Source: Chitinophaga hostae
Lineage (GTDB): Bacteria; Bacteroidota; Bacteroidia; Chitinophagales; Chitinophagaceae
Length of the DNA: 64,000 nt
Assembly: GCF_018224885.1 (NCBI RefSeq)
Contig: NZ_JAGTXB010000001.1
Coordinates: 186,001-250,000 of the forward strand
Direction: 5' to 3'
The notes below the pieces were generated by a model. It was not told the origin of the DNA. It saw only the letters and a program-made list of their open reading frames with translations, and ran no database searches. Shown one piece after another: positions 35,823 to 45,682 of this stretch. The translations under genes and the position numbers were made by a program. The first letter of the stretch is position 1. Each line of letters begins with the position of its first letter.

Positions 35823-35889
35823 GTTGTTATTCCTTTTTACTACGCTTTCCACATGAAATTAACATGCTCTTTCCGCGTCATTGCTGGTT

Positions 35890-36350
35890 TTTCTGCATTT
35901 CATCCACATAGGTGGATATCGTTGTTCGTGAAAATCTTTTTCGTTAACACAGTATTAGGAAATTGTTAAAAGATGGCATTTGCTATCCACAATTCACATC
36001 CTGAATTTTTAAGGGTAAATTTGACGACAATAACAAAATTAGTTTTACCTCACTGCAAAAGCACCTTTTCCCACCTTATTTTGCGTTTTACAGGGGTTTT
36101 TACACATCAATTGTGGAAAAGAATTAGCCGGGAATGAAAAATGGTCAAAATGGATACACCTCCGAAATAGGGCTGTTTTATTCACATTTTTATGTGGATT
36201 AAGAAAAACGGCTTTTTCACATTTGTGCATAACCCTTTCATGTTATTATCTACTTTATTTTGGATAAATGTCAGCAACAATCAACGTTTAAAAATATTAA
36301 GTGGAGCGAAAAAGTGAGGTTGTCAATAAACTGTTTGTGTGGAAAACCTG
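35890..36350. other. candidate replication origin: cluster of DnaA-box-like 9-mers
   Basis: In the 766-base divergent gap between nadA and the PpiD gene there is TGTGCATAA (36224-36232, exact complement of TTATGCACA), and five 9-mers one base from TTATCCACA: TCATCCACA (35900-35908), CTATCCACA (35993-36001), TGTGGAAAA (36112-36120 and 36338-36346) and TGTGGATTA (36193-36201). An A+T-rich stretch follows at about 36235-36300. Genes on both sides read away from it, and four parS sites lie 4-6 kb to the left. Function as oriC is inferred. Confidence 0.5.
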
Positions 36351-36430
36351 TGAATGATATATAGCCCACAAAAGTGTTATAACATAGTGAAACCCTTTAC
36401 TGTATTGTGTTTCAAGGCAAAAAATACTCT

Positions 36431-36462
36431 TTTGCAGTTACAGTTATTTTATTCTATTTTTG
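36431..36462 (+). promoter_or_regulatory. promoter of the PpiD-like gene
   Basis: TTTG (36431-36434), 20 bases, TATTTTTG (36455-36462), an exact TAnnTTTG box; the start codon follows 30 bases later. Confidence 0.6.
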
Positions 36463-36492
36463 CTATCCTTAAAAATGTAGACTATATAATAT

Positions 36493-38580
36493 ATGTCAGT
36501 AATTCAGAAAATCAGGGACAAGTACGCCGTCATGATCGTTGTAGTGATTTGCCTGGCTATTGTTAGTTTCCTGTTGCAGGATGCCTTTTTTGGCAAGAGT
36601 TCTCTCACCCGTCGTAGTACAAGCGTGGGAAAAGTAAATGGTGAAGATCTGGACTTAGCAGATTACCAACGCCGTATTCAGGACGCCGAAAATGGCGCCC
36701 GTCAGCAAATGCCTAATATTGACGAGCAAACACGTCAGTATATCCGTGAACAGGTTTGGAACCAGTTTCTGAATGAACAAATTATGCAGGCTCAGTACAA
36801 AAAGCTGGGTATTGTGGTAACTGAGGCGGAAGTGGTAGACCAGATCAAGGGTAAAAACCCTAATCCGGTAGTTGTACAGCAATTTACGCGCGACGGTCAA
36901 TTTGACCGCAACGCTTTGCAACAGGCTATTTCACAGGCGGGCAGCAATCCACAAATCCGTGAAGGATTACACCAGCTGGAAAGCTATATTGCCAAATACC
37001 AGGAACAACAGAAATATGTAACCCTTATTAAACAAGGTGTATACTATCCAAAGTGGCTGGCAAAACAACAACAGGAAGATAACAGCCAATCCGCAACGGT
37101 ATCTTATGTAAGCGTTCCTTATGCTACTATTTCTGACTCTACTATTAAAGTAACAGACGCGGAGCTGGACCGTTTTATCCAGGATCACAAACAACTGTTT
37201 AAAGTAGAAGAATCCCGCAAAGTGGAATATGTATCATTTGATGCAGTTCCTTCAGCTATCGATTCTACTGCTGCTATCCAACAGATTGTTGCGATGAAGC
37301 AAGAACTGGATACAACTAAGGATGTTGCCGGTTTTATCAACCGCAATTCTGACATTAAATATTATGATGGATATATTTCCAAAAACGAAGCAAAAGTTCC
37401 CCAGAAGGATTCTATCGTGAATTTGCCTGTTGGTGCTATATTCGGACCATATTATGATAACAACCTGATCGTATATGCAAAAATGATCGATCGTAAAAAT
37501 ATGGCCGATAGCGTAAAGGTTCGTCACATCCTGATCGCCTCCGGTGCACAGGGCGGCGCACCAGATTCTATTGCTCACAAGCGTGCTGATAGCATCGAAG
37601 TTGCTGTAAAAGGCGGTGCTGACTTCAAAGCGCTGGTAAACCAATATTCTGATGATCCAGGCAGTAAGCAAACTGGCGGTGAATATGATTTAACGCCTTC
37701 GTCCCAGTTTGTTCCTGAATTTAAAGCATTTGCTTTCGACGGAACTAAAGGCCAGGTTAAAGTGGTGAAAACCCAGTTTGGCTACCATGTAATAGAAATC
37801 ATGGATCAGAAAAACATTGGCCCTGCTATTAAAGTAGCTTACCTTGGCAAATCTGTAGAAGCAAGTAAAGAAACCAATAATGCCGCTTATGGCGCTGCGA
37901 GTGACTTCGCCAGCAAAAGCCGTTCTGCAAGTGCGTTTGAAAAAACAATCCAGCAGGGCAAACTGAATAAAAGAATCGCTGACAATGTACGCCCGATGGA
38001 TTTTGTAATTCCGGGTATCGGACAGTCACGCGAACTGGTACGTTGGGCTTACGAAGCTAAGAAAGGTGATGTGAGTAACGTATTTACCTTTGATGATAAA
38101 TATGTAGTTGCTGTTTTAACCAGTGTTCGCCAGGAAGGTACAGCTCCGCTGGAAGATGTGAGACCTCAGGTTGAAGCGGAAGTTAAAAAACATAAGAAAG
38201 CAGAACAGATCATTGCAAAACTACAAACTCCGGCTAGCCTGGATGCTGCTTCCAAATCTACCAATCAACCAGTGCTGAAAGCGGAAGGTGTAACATTTGC
38301 TACTCCTTTTATCGCTTCCCTGGGCTTTGAACCACGTGTTGCAGGTGCTGCCTTCAATAAAAAGTGGGGCACTGCCAGTGTATCTGCTCCAATTGAAGGA
38401 AACGGCGGTGTATACGTAATCAAAGTAGACAGCTTCCAACCTGCTGCTCAACCAGGTCAGGACGTGGCTGCTCAGCAAGCTGCTTACGAACAGGGTGTTA
38501 AATCTATGTTGGATCAGCAACTGTTTGAAGTACTGAAGAAGAAAAGTGATGTGAAAGATACCCGTGGCAAATTCTTCTAA
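36493..38580 (+). CDS. PpiD/SurA-type peptidylprolyl isomerase
   Basis: 695-residue inner-membrane-anchored periplasmic foldase: short cytoplasmic start, one TM helix (VMIVVVICLAIVSFLLQDAFF), an N-terminal SurA_N/chaperone domain (GKVNGEDLDLADYQRRIQD...), and a parvulin domain at about residues 340-435 (VKVRHILIASG...GSKQTGGEYDL...FGYHVIEI). The C-terminal region continues the chaperone fold. It helps outer-membrane and secreted proteins fold after translocation. It has its own promoter and a strong hairpin terminator, so it is probably a single-gene transcript. Confidence 0.92.
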   Translation: MSVIQKIRDKYAVMIVVVICLAIVSFLLQDAFFGKSSLTRRSTSVGKVNGEDLDLADYQRRIQDAENGARQQMPNIDEQTRQYIREQVWNQFLNEQIMQAQYKKLGIVVTEAEVVDQIKGKNPNPVVVQQFTRDGQFDRNALQQAISQAGSNPQIREGLHQLESYIAKYQEQQKYVTLIKQGVYYPKWLAKQQQEDNSQSATVSYVSVPYATISDSTIKVTDAELDRFIQDHKQLFKVEESRKVEYVSFDAVPSAIDSTAAIQQIVAMKQELDTTKDVAGFINRNSDIKYYDGYISKNEAKVPQKDSIVNLPVGAIFGPYYDNNLIVYAKMIDRKNMADSVKVRHILIASGAQGGAPDSIAHKRADSIEVAVKGGADFKALVNQYSDDPGSKQTGGEYDLTPSSQFVPEFKAFAFDGTKGQVKVVKTQFGYHVIEIMDQKNIGPAIKVAYLGKSVEASKETNNAAYGAASDFASKSRSASAFEKTIQQGKLNKRIADNVRPMDFVIPGIGQSRELVRWAYEAKKGDVSNVFTFDDKYVVAVLTSVRQEGTAPLEDVRPQVEAEVKKHKKAEQIIAKLQTPASLDAASKSTNQPVLKAEGVTFATPFIASLGFEPRVAGAAFNKKWGTASVSAPIEGNGGVYVIKVDSFQPAAQPGQDVAAQQAAYEQGVKSMLDQQLFEVLKKKSDVKDTRGKFF

Positions 38581-38605
38581 ACCGCTACATTTTTTACTGA
38601 CATAG

Positions 38606-38643
38606 GAAAATGGGACGTAGTAATACGTCCCATTTTCGTTTTT
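38606..38643 (+). terminator. terminator after the PpiD-like gene
   Basis: Perfect 14-bp stem GAAAATGGGACGTA with a GTAA loop, followed by GTTTTT. Confidence 0.93.
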
Positions 38644-38714
38644 AGCCCTGTCTGTCCCGTTATTCACATTCCTGCATCGATATTCGTAAATTTGTATCCT
38701 TAAATAAGGATAAG

Positions 38715-39221
38715 ATGGACGAAATAATAAATAAAGTAGCGCAGAGCGGACTCGAGACCATTGACCTGGAGCATTATTATCCACAGGGTGAAACCGTGGA
38801 ATTTGATATGAAGGATCACCTGTTTATGGGCATGATCCTGAAAGAAAAGGATTTCCGGGCCGCTATGCAGTTGCTCGACTGGGAGCAGTTTCGGGGAAAA
38901 AATGTGGGTTTAATATGCAGTGTTGATGCGGTAATACCTTTATGGGCTTATATGTTAGTAATGACCAATTTGCAGCCATTAGCAAGCTATGCCGCCTTCG
39001 GAAATGCCGATTTTATCCATAAAACGCTCTATTTGCAGAATTTGGACAAAATTGATGTGACTGCTTTTGCAGATAAAAGAGTGGTTATAAAGGGATGCGG
39101 GGATAAACGTGTAGGAGAAATAGCCTATGCGGAGATCACCCGTTTACTGCTTCCGGTGGTTAAAAGCATTATGTACGGGGAACCCTGCTCTACGGTGCCT
39201 GTTTATAAGAAGAAGAGTTAG
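38715..39221 (+). CDS. DUF2480 family protein
   Basis: 168-residue soluble protein of a family I know from Bacteroidota. The layout ETIDLEHYYPQGETVEFDMKD, LFMGMILKEKDFRAAM, DAVIPLWAYMLV and VVIKGCGDKRVGEIAYAEITRLLLP matches DUF2480. Function not known. Its stop codon overlaps the opposing corA stop by four bases. Confidence 0.82.
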   Translation: MDEIINKVAQSGLETIDLEHYYPQGETVEFDMKDHLFMGMILKEKDFRAAMQLLDWEQFRGKNVGLICSVDAVIPLWAYMLVMTNLQPLASYAAFGNADFIHKTLYLQNLDKIDVTAFADKRVVIKGCGDKRVGEIAYAEITRLLLPVVKSIMYGEPCSTVPVYKKKS

Positions 39222-40330
39222 AACCAACCTCTTTTTCTAAACACCATGATCATCAGGATCAGTAGGATACCCATCCCTCCCAATGTATAGTAATACCCGT
39301 TCCGGCTGTCCAGTTCGGGCATATTGTGAAAGTTCATGCCGTAAATACCGGCTAAAAGTGTTGGCGGAGCCATTAAAGTAGTTACTACCGCCAACACTTT
39401 CATTATTTCATTCATTTTCAGGTTCAGTTGTGTATGGTACATTTCCTGCAGATTCAGTACCATATCGCGGTAGTTATCTGCCAGGTCATTACATTGGATA
39501 ATGTGATCGTATACGTCTTTATAATATTTGGTCACTTTATCGTCCAGTAAATCACTCTCGCTTTTCAGAAACCCATTGACCAGCTCCCTCACTGGTGAAA
39601 TGGCTCTTTTAAACAGGAACACCTGGCGTCGCAGGTAATTGATACGAGCCAGTGTACGGGTATTGGGCTGATGTTGTACCAGGTCTTCCATCATTTCTAT
39701 CCGTTCGCCCAGTTTATCCATTACAATGAAGTAGTTGTCCACAATAACATCCAACAAGGAATAACAAAGATAATCGGCGCCCCCGTTGCGTATCCTGGAG
39801 CCTTTCAACAGGAGTTTGGTTCTTACGGGATCAAATACATCCCGTGCGGGGTCTTCCTGGAAAGAGATGACAAAGTTTTTGCCCAATACAATGCTTACCT
39901 GTTCCAGGTCTACAGAAGATGTTTCACTATTGAAGTAAATCATGGGAAGCAGGCAAAACATACGATCGTTGATCTCATCCATTTTCGCCCGCTGCCCTAT
40001 ACTCAATATGTCTTCTTCTATTAATGGGTGTATCATGAATTGTTCGCAAACGGCATGGACTTCCTCTTTACGGATACCATCAATATTTATCCAGCTCAGC
40101 TGAGATGATTCCGCATATTTAAAGGTATCTTCTATTTTATGCAGCACCAGCTCGGAACAGAGATTGCTGTTATAATCAAAAACAGTAATCTTGTTATCGA
40201 CTGCCGGCTTACGGCGGGTAACCCCTTCGGCCGGATTGAAATTCATGATCCGTTGCTTCTTCACTTTAAAAGGATTCAGTGCCTGTACTACGCCGGGAAT
40301 GGGAATAGGCAATTTGTTTTTCAATGCCAT
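39218..40330 (-). CDS. corA: CorA-type magnesium/cobalt transporter
   Basis: 370-residue pentameric channel subunit: long N-terminal cytoplasmic alpha/beta domain, a long stalk helix with basic residues, and two C-terminal TM helices with the selectivity motif GMN in LLAGIYGMNFHNMPE. The basic C-terminal tail (FRKRGWF) is typical. It imports Mg2+ (also Co2+ or Ni2+). The upstream region has no clear Mg-responsive leader that I can identify. Confidence 0.94.
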   Translation of the reverse strand: MALKNKLPIPIPGVVQALNPFKVKKQRIMNFNPAEGVTRRKPAVDNKITVFDYNSNLCSELVLHKIEDTFKYAESSQLSWINIDGIRKEEVHAVCEQFMIHPLIEEDILSIGQRAKMDEINDRMFCLLPMIYFNSETSSVDLEQVSIVLGKNFVISFQEDPARDVFDPVRTKLLLKGSRIRNGGADYLCYSLLDVIVDNYFIVMDKLGERIEMMEDLVQHQPNTRTLARINYLRRQVFLFKRAISPVRELVNGFLKSESDLLDDKVTKYYKDVYDHIIQCNDLADNYRDMVLNLQEMYHTQLNLKMNEIMKVLAVVTTLMAPPTLLAGIYGMNFHNMPELDSRNGYYYTLGGMGILLILMIMVFRKRGWF

Positions 40331-40605
40331 ATGCAGCTGATGTTATCTGGATTCAAAACCGAATTTAAAGCAAAAATCGCTTAGTAGCTGCTCAAATAAC
40401 CTCCTGCGGGTGGAATTGTACGCTAACGGAAAGTCCGGCAGCGTGCTGGGAAAACGTCGTGCGTTCTCAAAACAAATTCGTTATATCAGTCCTATGGGGT
40501 ATATAGACTAATTAAATAAAAATAGCAGCAAAAAGCTTTAAGGATATACTATAGCTAACATTTTACCAGTTTGAATGTTTAATATGCCGGCATGTATATT
40601 TTGGA
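40331..40605. other. intergenic region upstream of corA
   Basis: No gene seen. A+T-rich with no evident riboswitch; it ends in the strong terminator of the neighbouring secreted-protein gene. Confidence 0.5.
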
Positions 40606-40661
40606 GGATAAAACAAACGGGGGAAGATCGTTACATCGATCTTCCCCCGTTTGTTTTATCC
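40606..40661 (-). terminator. perfect 25-bp inverted repeat, terminator
   Basis: Arms beginning GGATAAAACAAACGGGGG (left) and ending with the exact complement (right), 25 bp each, around the loop TTACAT. GC-rich core with A/T flanks gives a bidirectional terminator just after the DUF3472 gene. Confidence 0.9.
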
Positions 40662-40677
40662 GGTGATGAACCTGTTA

Positions 40678-41937
40678 TCAGAATTTGGGTAGCTCAATTA
40701 CAGGAGGCGTGCCGGTAGCAGGCCGTTCAAAGAGGTCGCCATATTGTGCATTGGCAGGTTTAAACCCGCTGTTCCACAGGTAGAACCATCCATTTTCAGC
40801 ACCGCCACCAAAATCGAGACGGTCTTTTGCTTTGGCGGTAGCATCGTTCGAGAATTTTGCTTTGGTTAGCTCTATCCATTCACCGCTATTGGTTTTTATC
40901 CAATGGTTGCCAAAATAGCCTTTACGGCCGAGGTGGCCATTTTCAAAAGAGAAGTTCTCCAGGAAAGAATAGAGATGGCCCATGTACTTGCCATCTTTAG
41001 GCGCCCTGAAGCTGGCGATCAGCTTCCATTCCCGGTGTTCCGGAACATAGAAGTAAGCGGTATAGGTGGTGGTATTACCGGCAGGTACGCTATGCATCAG
41101 AAAACGGTATGTTTCGCCGGCTTTCCAGTTATATACCCAATGGCTGTGGCCACCGGTACCTTCTCCCCCAAATCCGCTGGCATCTACACTATCTCCTTTT
41201 GCCAGCATCACTACCTGGTCTTCGTATTTCACTTTGCTGCGTTCTTCCGGCTCTCCACCAGCATCCCAAACGGAGAATATAATCCTTCTTTCCACAGGAG
41301 AATTTACCTGCATACCAAAATAACCTCTATGAAAACCGCAGGACATGAAATAGGTGCCCAGTTTATCTTCTCCCTCCGGCACTTTAATTTCTCCATAAAA
41401 CCATTCTACATTTTTTCCTTCGGGAACGGGGTAGTTTAGGTGTACGGAAGCCGCACGGCGCCAGGGTTTGGGATTAAACTGTATCTCTTTTGTTGCTGTG
41501 CCGGATAAGGCAACGGCTTTAACATCAGCATAAACATTCCCCTTCTTTTCAACGCCTTTCAGTACCACACAATAGAAACCTGGTTTCTTAATGTTTGTTT
41601 GTAAAACAGGGATATTGGTATATTCATTACTGTTAGGAATGCTTACTATTTTTTCGATGCCATTCACGGATACCGAAACTTTACTGTCTGCATCGGCTTT
41701 AGCCAGCAGCACTACTTTCAGAGAACCCGCCGTTGCGGCATGGAAATAAAAATTCACCGTATTGCCGTTGCCGGTCCAGTTTACAACGCCTTTGTTGTAG
41801 CTGATCTCTACATTTTCTTCTGCCGGGTCGGCATAGGCGGCGAAGCCGGGGAGCTCTACTGCGGGGGCCTGAGCAAGGGCGTGGGTAGCAAAGAGGCCAA
41901 TAGCCAGCAATGCGGAGAGGAAAGTTTTCTTGTTCAT
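40678..41937 (-). CDS. secreted DUF5077/DUF3472 protein
   Basis: 419 residues with a signal peptide (MNKKTFLSALLAIGLFATHALA). The N-terminal ~120 residues look like the DUF5077 beta-sandwich, and the rest matches DUF3472 (VEWFYGEIKVPEGEDKLGTYF, CGFHRGYFGMQVNSPVERRI, FSVWDAGG, FLENFSFENGHLGRKGYFGNHW). Such proteins resemble carbohydrate-binding lectin-like modules and probably bind polysaccharide outside the cell. Enzyme activity is not evident. Confidence 0.8.
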   Translation of the reverse strand: MNKKTFLSALLAIGLFATHALAQAPAVELPGFAAYADPAEENVEISYNKGVVNWTGNGNTVNFYFHAATAGSLKVVLLAKADADSKVSVSVNGIEKIVSIPNSNEYTNIPVLQTNIKKPGFYCVVLKGVEKKGNVYADVKAVALSGTATKEIQFNPKPWRRAASVHLNYPVPEGKNVEWFYGEIKVPEGEDKLGTYFMSCGFHRGYFGMQVNSPVERRIIFSVWDAGGEPEERSKVKYEDQVVMLAKGDSVDASGFGGEGTGGHSHWVYNWKAGETYRFLMHSVPAGNTTTYTAYFYVPEHREWKLIASFRAPKDGKYMGHLYSFLENFSFENGHLGRKGYFGNHWIKTNSGEWIELTKAKFSNDATAKAKDRLDFGGGAENGWFYLWNSGFKPANAQYGDLFERPATGTPPVIELPKF

Positions 41938-42212
41938 TGTTCAGTGATTGTATGACAACAAATAAAACAGCATCTGTTTCCAAATGCAATTTTCTCTCTA
42001 AAAAATTACAATCGAATGAGAAAGCAGGTTCTTCCTATTGATGCAACAGTGTGAGAAAGAAATTATACAGCGCTAAAACGTTCTGATCATATACGATAGG
42101 TTGCCCGCCTGCCAATCCCTGACAGGAATCGTTTTTGAGGTTTTGGATGTACGGGGCAAGCGCTGTCTTCTGCCGAAGGCTAACTATTTAACAACATCTA
42201 AAAATATATTTT

Positions 42213-42803
42213 ATGGAAAATCAATTAAAAGACAAGAAGGTGGCTATTGTCGTAGCAAACGGCTTTGAGGAAGTGGAGCTTACTCAGCCATTAGCGGCAT
42301 TAAAGAATGCAGGCGCTGTTGTGGATATTATATCGCCGGAAGAAAAAAGTGTACGGGCCTGGGCGGAAAAAGACTGGGGAAAGGACTACCAGGTAGATAG
42401 GCATATAAAAGATGTAGTGGCATCCGCTTACGACGCATTGGTATTGCCGGGAGGTGTTATGAATCCGGATCATCTGCGTACTAACGACCATGTGATTGCC
42501 TTTGTAACAGGGTTTTTTGATGAAAGCAAACCAATTGCCGCCATTTGCCATGGTCCGTGGACGCTTATCGAAACTGGTGAGCTGGATGGCCGGAAAATGA
42601 CATCTTATAAATCATTGAAAACAGACCTGGAGAATGCAGGCGCATTGTGGGTAGATGAAGAGGTGGTAACAGACAACGGTCTTGTTACCAGCAGAACGCC
42701 CAAAGACCTACCCGCATTTTGTAAAAAAATGATAGAAGAAATTGCGGAAGGCCGGCATGATCAGCGGGGAGCAAAGAAAGGCGGGGTTTACGAACTGGGA
42801 TAA
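42213..42803 (+). CDS. DJ-1/PfpI superfamily protein
   Basis: 196-residue class I glutamine-amidotransferase-like protein: KVAIVVANGFEEVEL at the N-terminus (Glu in the EEVE turn), DALVLPGGVMNPD, and the nucleophile elbow AAICHGPW with Cys112-His113. Members are stress proteases, deglycases or chaperones; which activity applies cannot be told. Convergent with the RlpA-like gene. Confidence 0.88.
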   Translation: MENQLKDKKVAIVVANGFEEVELTQPLAALKNAGAVVDIISPEEKSVRAWAEKDWGKDYQVDRHIKDVVASAYDALVLPGGVMNPDHLRTNDHVIAFVTGFFDESKPIAAICHGPWTLIETGELDGRKMTSYKSLKTDLENAGALWVDEEVVTDNGLVTSRTPKDLPAFCKKMIEEIAEGRHDQRGAKKGGVYELG

Positions 42804-42831
42804 AAATACAGGCGTGAACCTCATATCGGGT

Positions 42832-43221
42832 TTACTTTTTTTTCTTCTTTTTGTATTTGACTTCTACGTTTGCTACACCGGTATTGATCATACCCAGTTT
42901 GGAGGCGGCTTTATGGGAAAGATCAATGATGCGGCCGGGTACAAAAGGCCCCCGATCGTTGATGCGTACCTTTACACTTTTGCCGTTTGATACATTTATA
43001 ACGGTAACGCGCGTACCAAAAGGCAATGTTCTGTGTGCAGCTGTAAGTTGCCGCTGGCGGAAGGTTTCACCGCTGGCGGTACGCTTGCCGTCGAAAGAGT
43101 CGGCGTAATAGGATGCTTTTCCGGTTTCCGTAATTTTCCGGCTGCAGGAGGCACTTCCCATTAACAGGATAATGAGCAACAGTAGCCGATAACGATGTAA
43201 GGGCGCAGGGATAGGTTTCAT
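42832..43221 (-). CDS. rlpA: RlpA-family septal/peptidoglycan lipoprotein
   Basis: 129-residue lipoprotein: basic start, hydrophobic run, lipobox GSASC near residue 25, then a double-psi beta-barrel domain with GKASYYADSFDGKRTASGE, TAAHRTLPFGTRVTV and VRINDRGPFVPGRIIDLS including the catalytic-type Asp. RlpA is a lytic transglycosylase for denuded glycan strands. Chosen start MKPIPAP gives a proper signal; no SPOR domain follows, and the tail ends in seven lysines. Confidence 0.88.
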   Translation of the reverse strand: MKPIPAPLHRYRLLLLIILLMGSASCSRKITETGKASYYADSFDGKRTASGETFRQRQLTAAHRTLPFGTRVTVINVSNGKSVKVRINDRGPFVPGRIIDLSHKAASKLGMINTGVANVEVKYKKKKKK

Positions 43222-43270
43222 TGAATGCGATTTAGACAATGCTATAAAAATAATCAATTTTCCGGGGCTT

Positions 43271-43783
43271 TCAGTTGCCGGCAGTACTTAATTGACTGAT
43301 GGTGCTTTTCATCATAGCAGGTACGATCAACCGGTGGAAAGGCTTTACAAAAAAGAAATAAATTCTTCCCCAGCGGTTATTGTAATGAACGGTAGTTGTG
43401 CAAAGCAGTTGCTGCTGTGCCGGCTGTTGCTGCAGGTACAGCGACACCCTGAAATCGAGGTGCTTATCATTTTCTCCAAGGATAAGCTCTTTTTCATTTT
43501 TATCCAGCACTTTAAAGATGCCAAGCTGATCGCCGCAGTTCAGTGTCCCGGAAGAAGTAACAGCCAGTTTTTTAGCCGTTTTAAGACCAAAGCGGCCAAC
43601 AATGCGATCTCTCAGTTTCAGCATTTTCCTGATCCAGGCCGGTGTGCCGGTAGAAAAAGCAAGACCAGTGGCTGTAATGCTGACCGGGTGATTGGTGGGG
43701 ATATTTGCGGCGAAACAATCCTGGTAGTCAACGCTTGCGGTTTGCCTGCGCAGCAGGGAGTCTTCAGGAACTTTGGGCATCAT
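43271..43783 (-). CDS. DUF2867 family protein
   Basis: About 170 residues matching DUF2867: MPKVPEDSLLRRQTASVDYQ, TGTPAWIRKMLKLRDRIVGRFGL, LDFRVSLYLQ and TTTVHYNNRWGRIYFFFVKPFHRLIV near the end. Function unknown; the family sometimes occurs fused to SDR-type proteins. Start uncertain: the MMPKV site gives the typical length, while a frame extends to 43900. Confidence 0.72.
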   Translation of the reverse strand: MMPKVPEDSLLRRQTASVDYQDCFAANIPTNHPVSITATGLAFSTGTPAWIRKMLKLRDRIVGRFGLKTAKKLAVTSSGTLNCGDQLGIFKVLDKNEKELILGENDKHLDFRVSLYLQQQPAQQQLLCTTTVHYNNRWGRIYFFFVKPFHRLIVPAMMKSTISQLSTAGN

Positions 43784-43937
43784 ATGCAGATCGTTTTCTC
43801 CTGCAAAGCTAAGGGGAGTGATCTCAATATGGGCATTAAATTTTGCGGTGGCTGGTCTGTTTATTGAAGGAAGGAAACTATGAACAATGTTGTAAGGCAA
43901 CTGTTTTTATCATGCACAACTTTCAAACAAATAAACT

Positions 43938-45674
43938 ATGGCAAAACTTGTAGCTGATCAATTGGTCGAGATGCTGGCCAATGCTGGTATTAAACGCATT
44001 TATGCCGTTACCGGCGATAGTTTGAATCATATAAATGATGCTGTGCGGCGGGATGGCCGGATACAATGGATACATGTGCGGCATGAAGAAGTGGGGGCAT
44101 ATGCCGCCGGAGCAGAAGCACAACTGAATGGCCTGGCCTGTTGTGCGGGCAGCAGCGGGCCCGGGCATGTGCATTTGATCAATGGATTATATGATGCGCA
44201 CCGGTCGGGCGCGTCCGTGCTGGCTATCGCTTCTCCTTGTGCCACCAATGAATTTGGAAGTGATTATTTCCAGGAAACGAATACGATCAAATTATTTGCC
44301 GACTGCAGTTGTTATAACCAAATAGCCACTACTGCCGAGCAAGCGCCCAGAATGATGCAGGCGGCCCTGCAGCATGCGGTGCATAAGCATGGGGTGGCTG
44401 TATTGGGTTTACCGGGAGATGTGGCGGCAACAGATGCGAAAGAAATTCCAACTGCCATGGCGTTATATCACCCGCATCCGGTTATTTGCCCTTCTCCTGA
44501 AGAATTGAAAGCGCTGGCGGACTTGCTGACCGGAGCGGAAAAAATTGCTATTTATTGCGGTCTTGGCGCCGTTGCTGCACATGATGAGGTAGTAGCTCTC
44601 TCCCACCTGCTAAAAGCGCCGGTAGCCTACTCATTTCGCGCCAAAATGGGTATTCAGTACAATAATCCCAATGAAGTGGGGATGACCGGTTTGCTGGGAT
44701 TGGCATCGGCCTATAAAAGCATGCATGAAGCAGATATTTTACTGTTGTTGGGAACAGACTTTCCCTATAGCCCTTTTATACCGGAGAAAGCAAAAATAGT
44801 GCAGATTGATATTCAGCCGGAACGGCTGGGACGCCGGGCTTCGCTGGAAATGGGATTATGTGGTGATATCAGGGATACGCTCAAAGCCCTGCTGCCGTCA
44901 CTAAAAGAGAACACCGACCGGGATTTCCTGGATTCCATGCTGGAATTTTACCAGGAAGTAAAAAATAAAATGCAGACCTATGTTGAAGACACCGGTGAGG
45001 AAGATGCCATCAGCCCTGAATTTGTAGCGGCAACGCTGAATAAAATTGCGGCGCATGATGCAATATTTACTGTTGATACGGGCATGACGAATGTATGGAC
45101 GGCGCGCTACCTGGAAGGAACGGGACAGCGCACCCTGTTGGGGTCTTTCAACCACGGCTCCATGGCCAATGCCATGCCACAGGCCATAGGGGCGGCGCTG
45201 GCTCAACCTGGGCGCGAGGTATTTGCGTTATGCGGAGATGGAGGTTTGACTATGTTGCTGGGCGACCTGATGACGATCAGCCAATACCGGCTGCCCGTGA
45301 AAGTAATCGTATTTAACAACCGGGCACTGGGAATGGTGAAACTCGAAATGGAAGTTGCGGGTCTTCCGGATTGGCAAACCAATATGGTAAATCCAGATTT
45401 TGCCGCCGTTGCAGCAGCCATGGGTTTCACGGCGTATACTATTCATAAACCGGAGGAAGTGGAAGCCGTGCTTACCCAAGCTGGCGAAACGAAAGGGCCG
45501 GTACTGGTGAATGTGTTTACCAACCCGGAATCGCTGGCCATGCCGCCTAAAGTGGAGTTTGCGCAGATGAAGGGGTTTGCGCTATGGATGGGTAAACTGA
45601 TATTAGGAGGAAGATATGAAGATGTATTTGATGCCGTGAAATCTAACTACAAACATCTGAAAGATGTGTTATAA
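43938..45674 (+). CDS. poxB: thiamine-pyrophosphate enzyme of the PoxB type (pyruvate dehydrogenase/oxidase)
   Basis: 578 residues with the three TPP-family domains. N-terminal Pyr domain: IYAVTGDSLNHINDAV and HVRHEEVGAYAAGAEA, including the catalytic Glu. Central FAD/DHS-like domain (about 190-330), then the PP domain with FALCGDGGLTMLLGDL and FNNRALGMVKLE. The sequence and length agree with E. coli PoxB, which oxidises pyruvate to acetate and CO2 at the membrane with quinone. A C-terminal amphipathic segment is present but not diagnostic. Acetolactate synthase is the main alternative and is less likely given PoxB-like length. Confidence 0.85.
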   Translation: MAKLVADQLVEMLANAGIKRIYAVTGDSLNHINDAVRRDGRIQWIHVRHEEVGAYAAGAEAQLNGLACCAGSSGPGHVHLINGLYDAHRSGASVLAIASPCATNEFGSDYFQETNTIKLFADCSCYNQIATTAEQAPRMMQAALQHAVHKHGVAVLGLPGDVAATDAKEIPTAMALYHPHPVICPSPEELKALADLLTGAEKIAIYCGLGAVAAHDEVVALSHLLKAPVAYSFRAKMGIQYNNPNEVGMTGLLGLASAYKSMHEADILLLLGTDFPYSPFIPEKAKIVQIDIQPERLGRRASLEMGLCGDIRDTLKALLPSLKENTDRDFLDSMLEFYQEVKNKMQTYVEDTGEEDAISPEFVAATLNKIAAHDAIFTVDTGMTNVWTARYLEGTGQRTLLGSFNHGSMANAMPQAIGAALAQPGREVFALCGDGGLTMLLGDLMTISQYRLPVKVIVFNNRALGMVKLEMEVAGLPDWQTNMVNPDFAAVAAAMGFTAYTIHKPEEVEAVLTQAGETKGPVLVNVFTNPESLAMPPKVEFAQMKGFALWMGKLILGGRYEDVFDAVKSNYKHLKDVL

Positions 45675-45682
45675 AAATGAAG

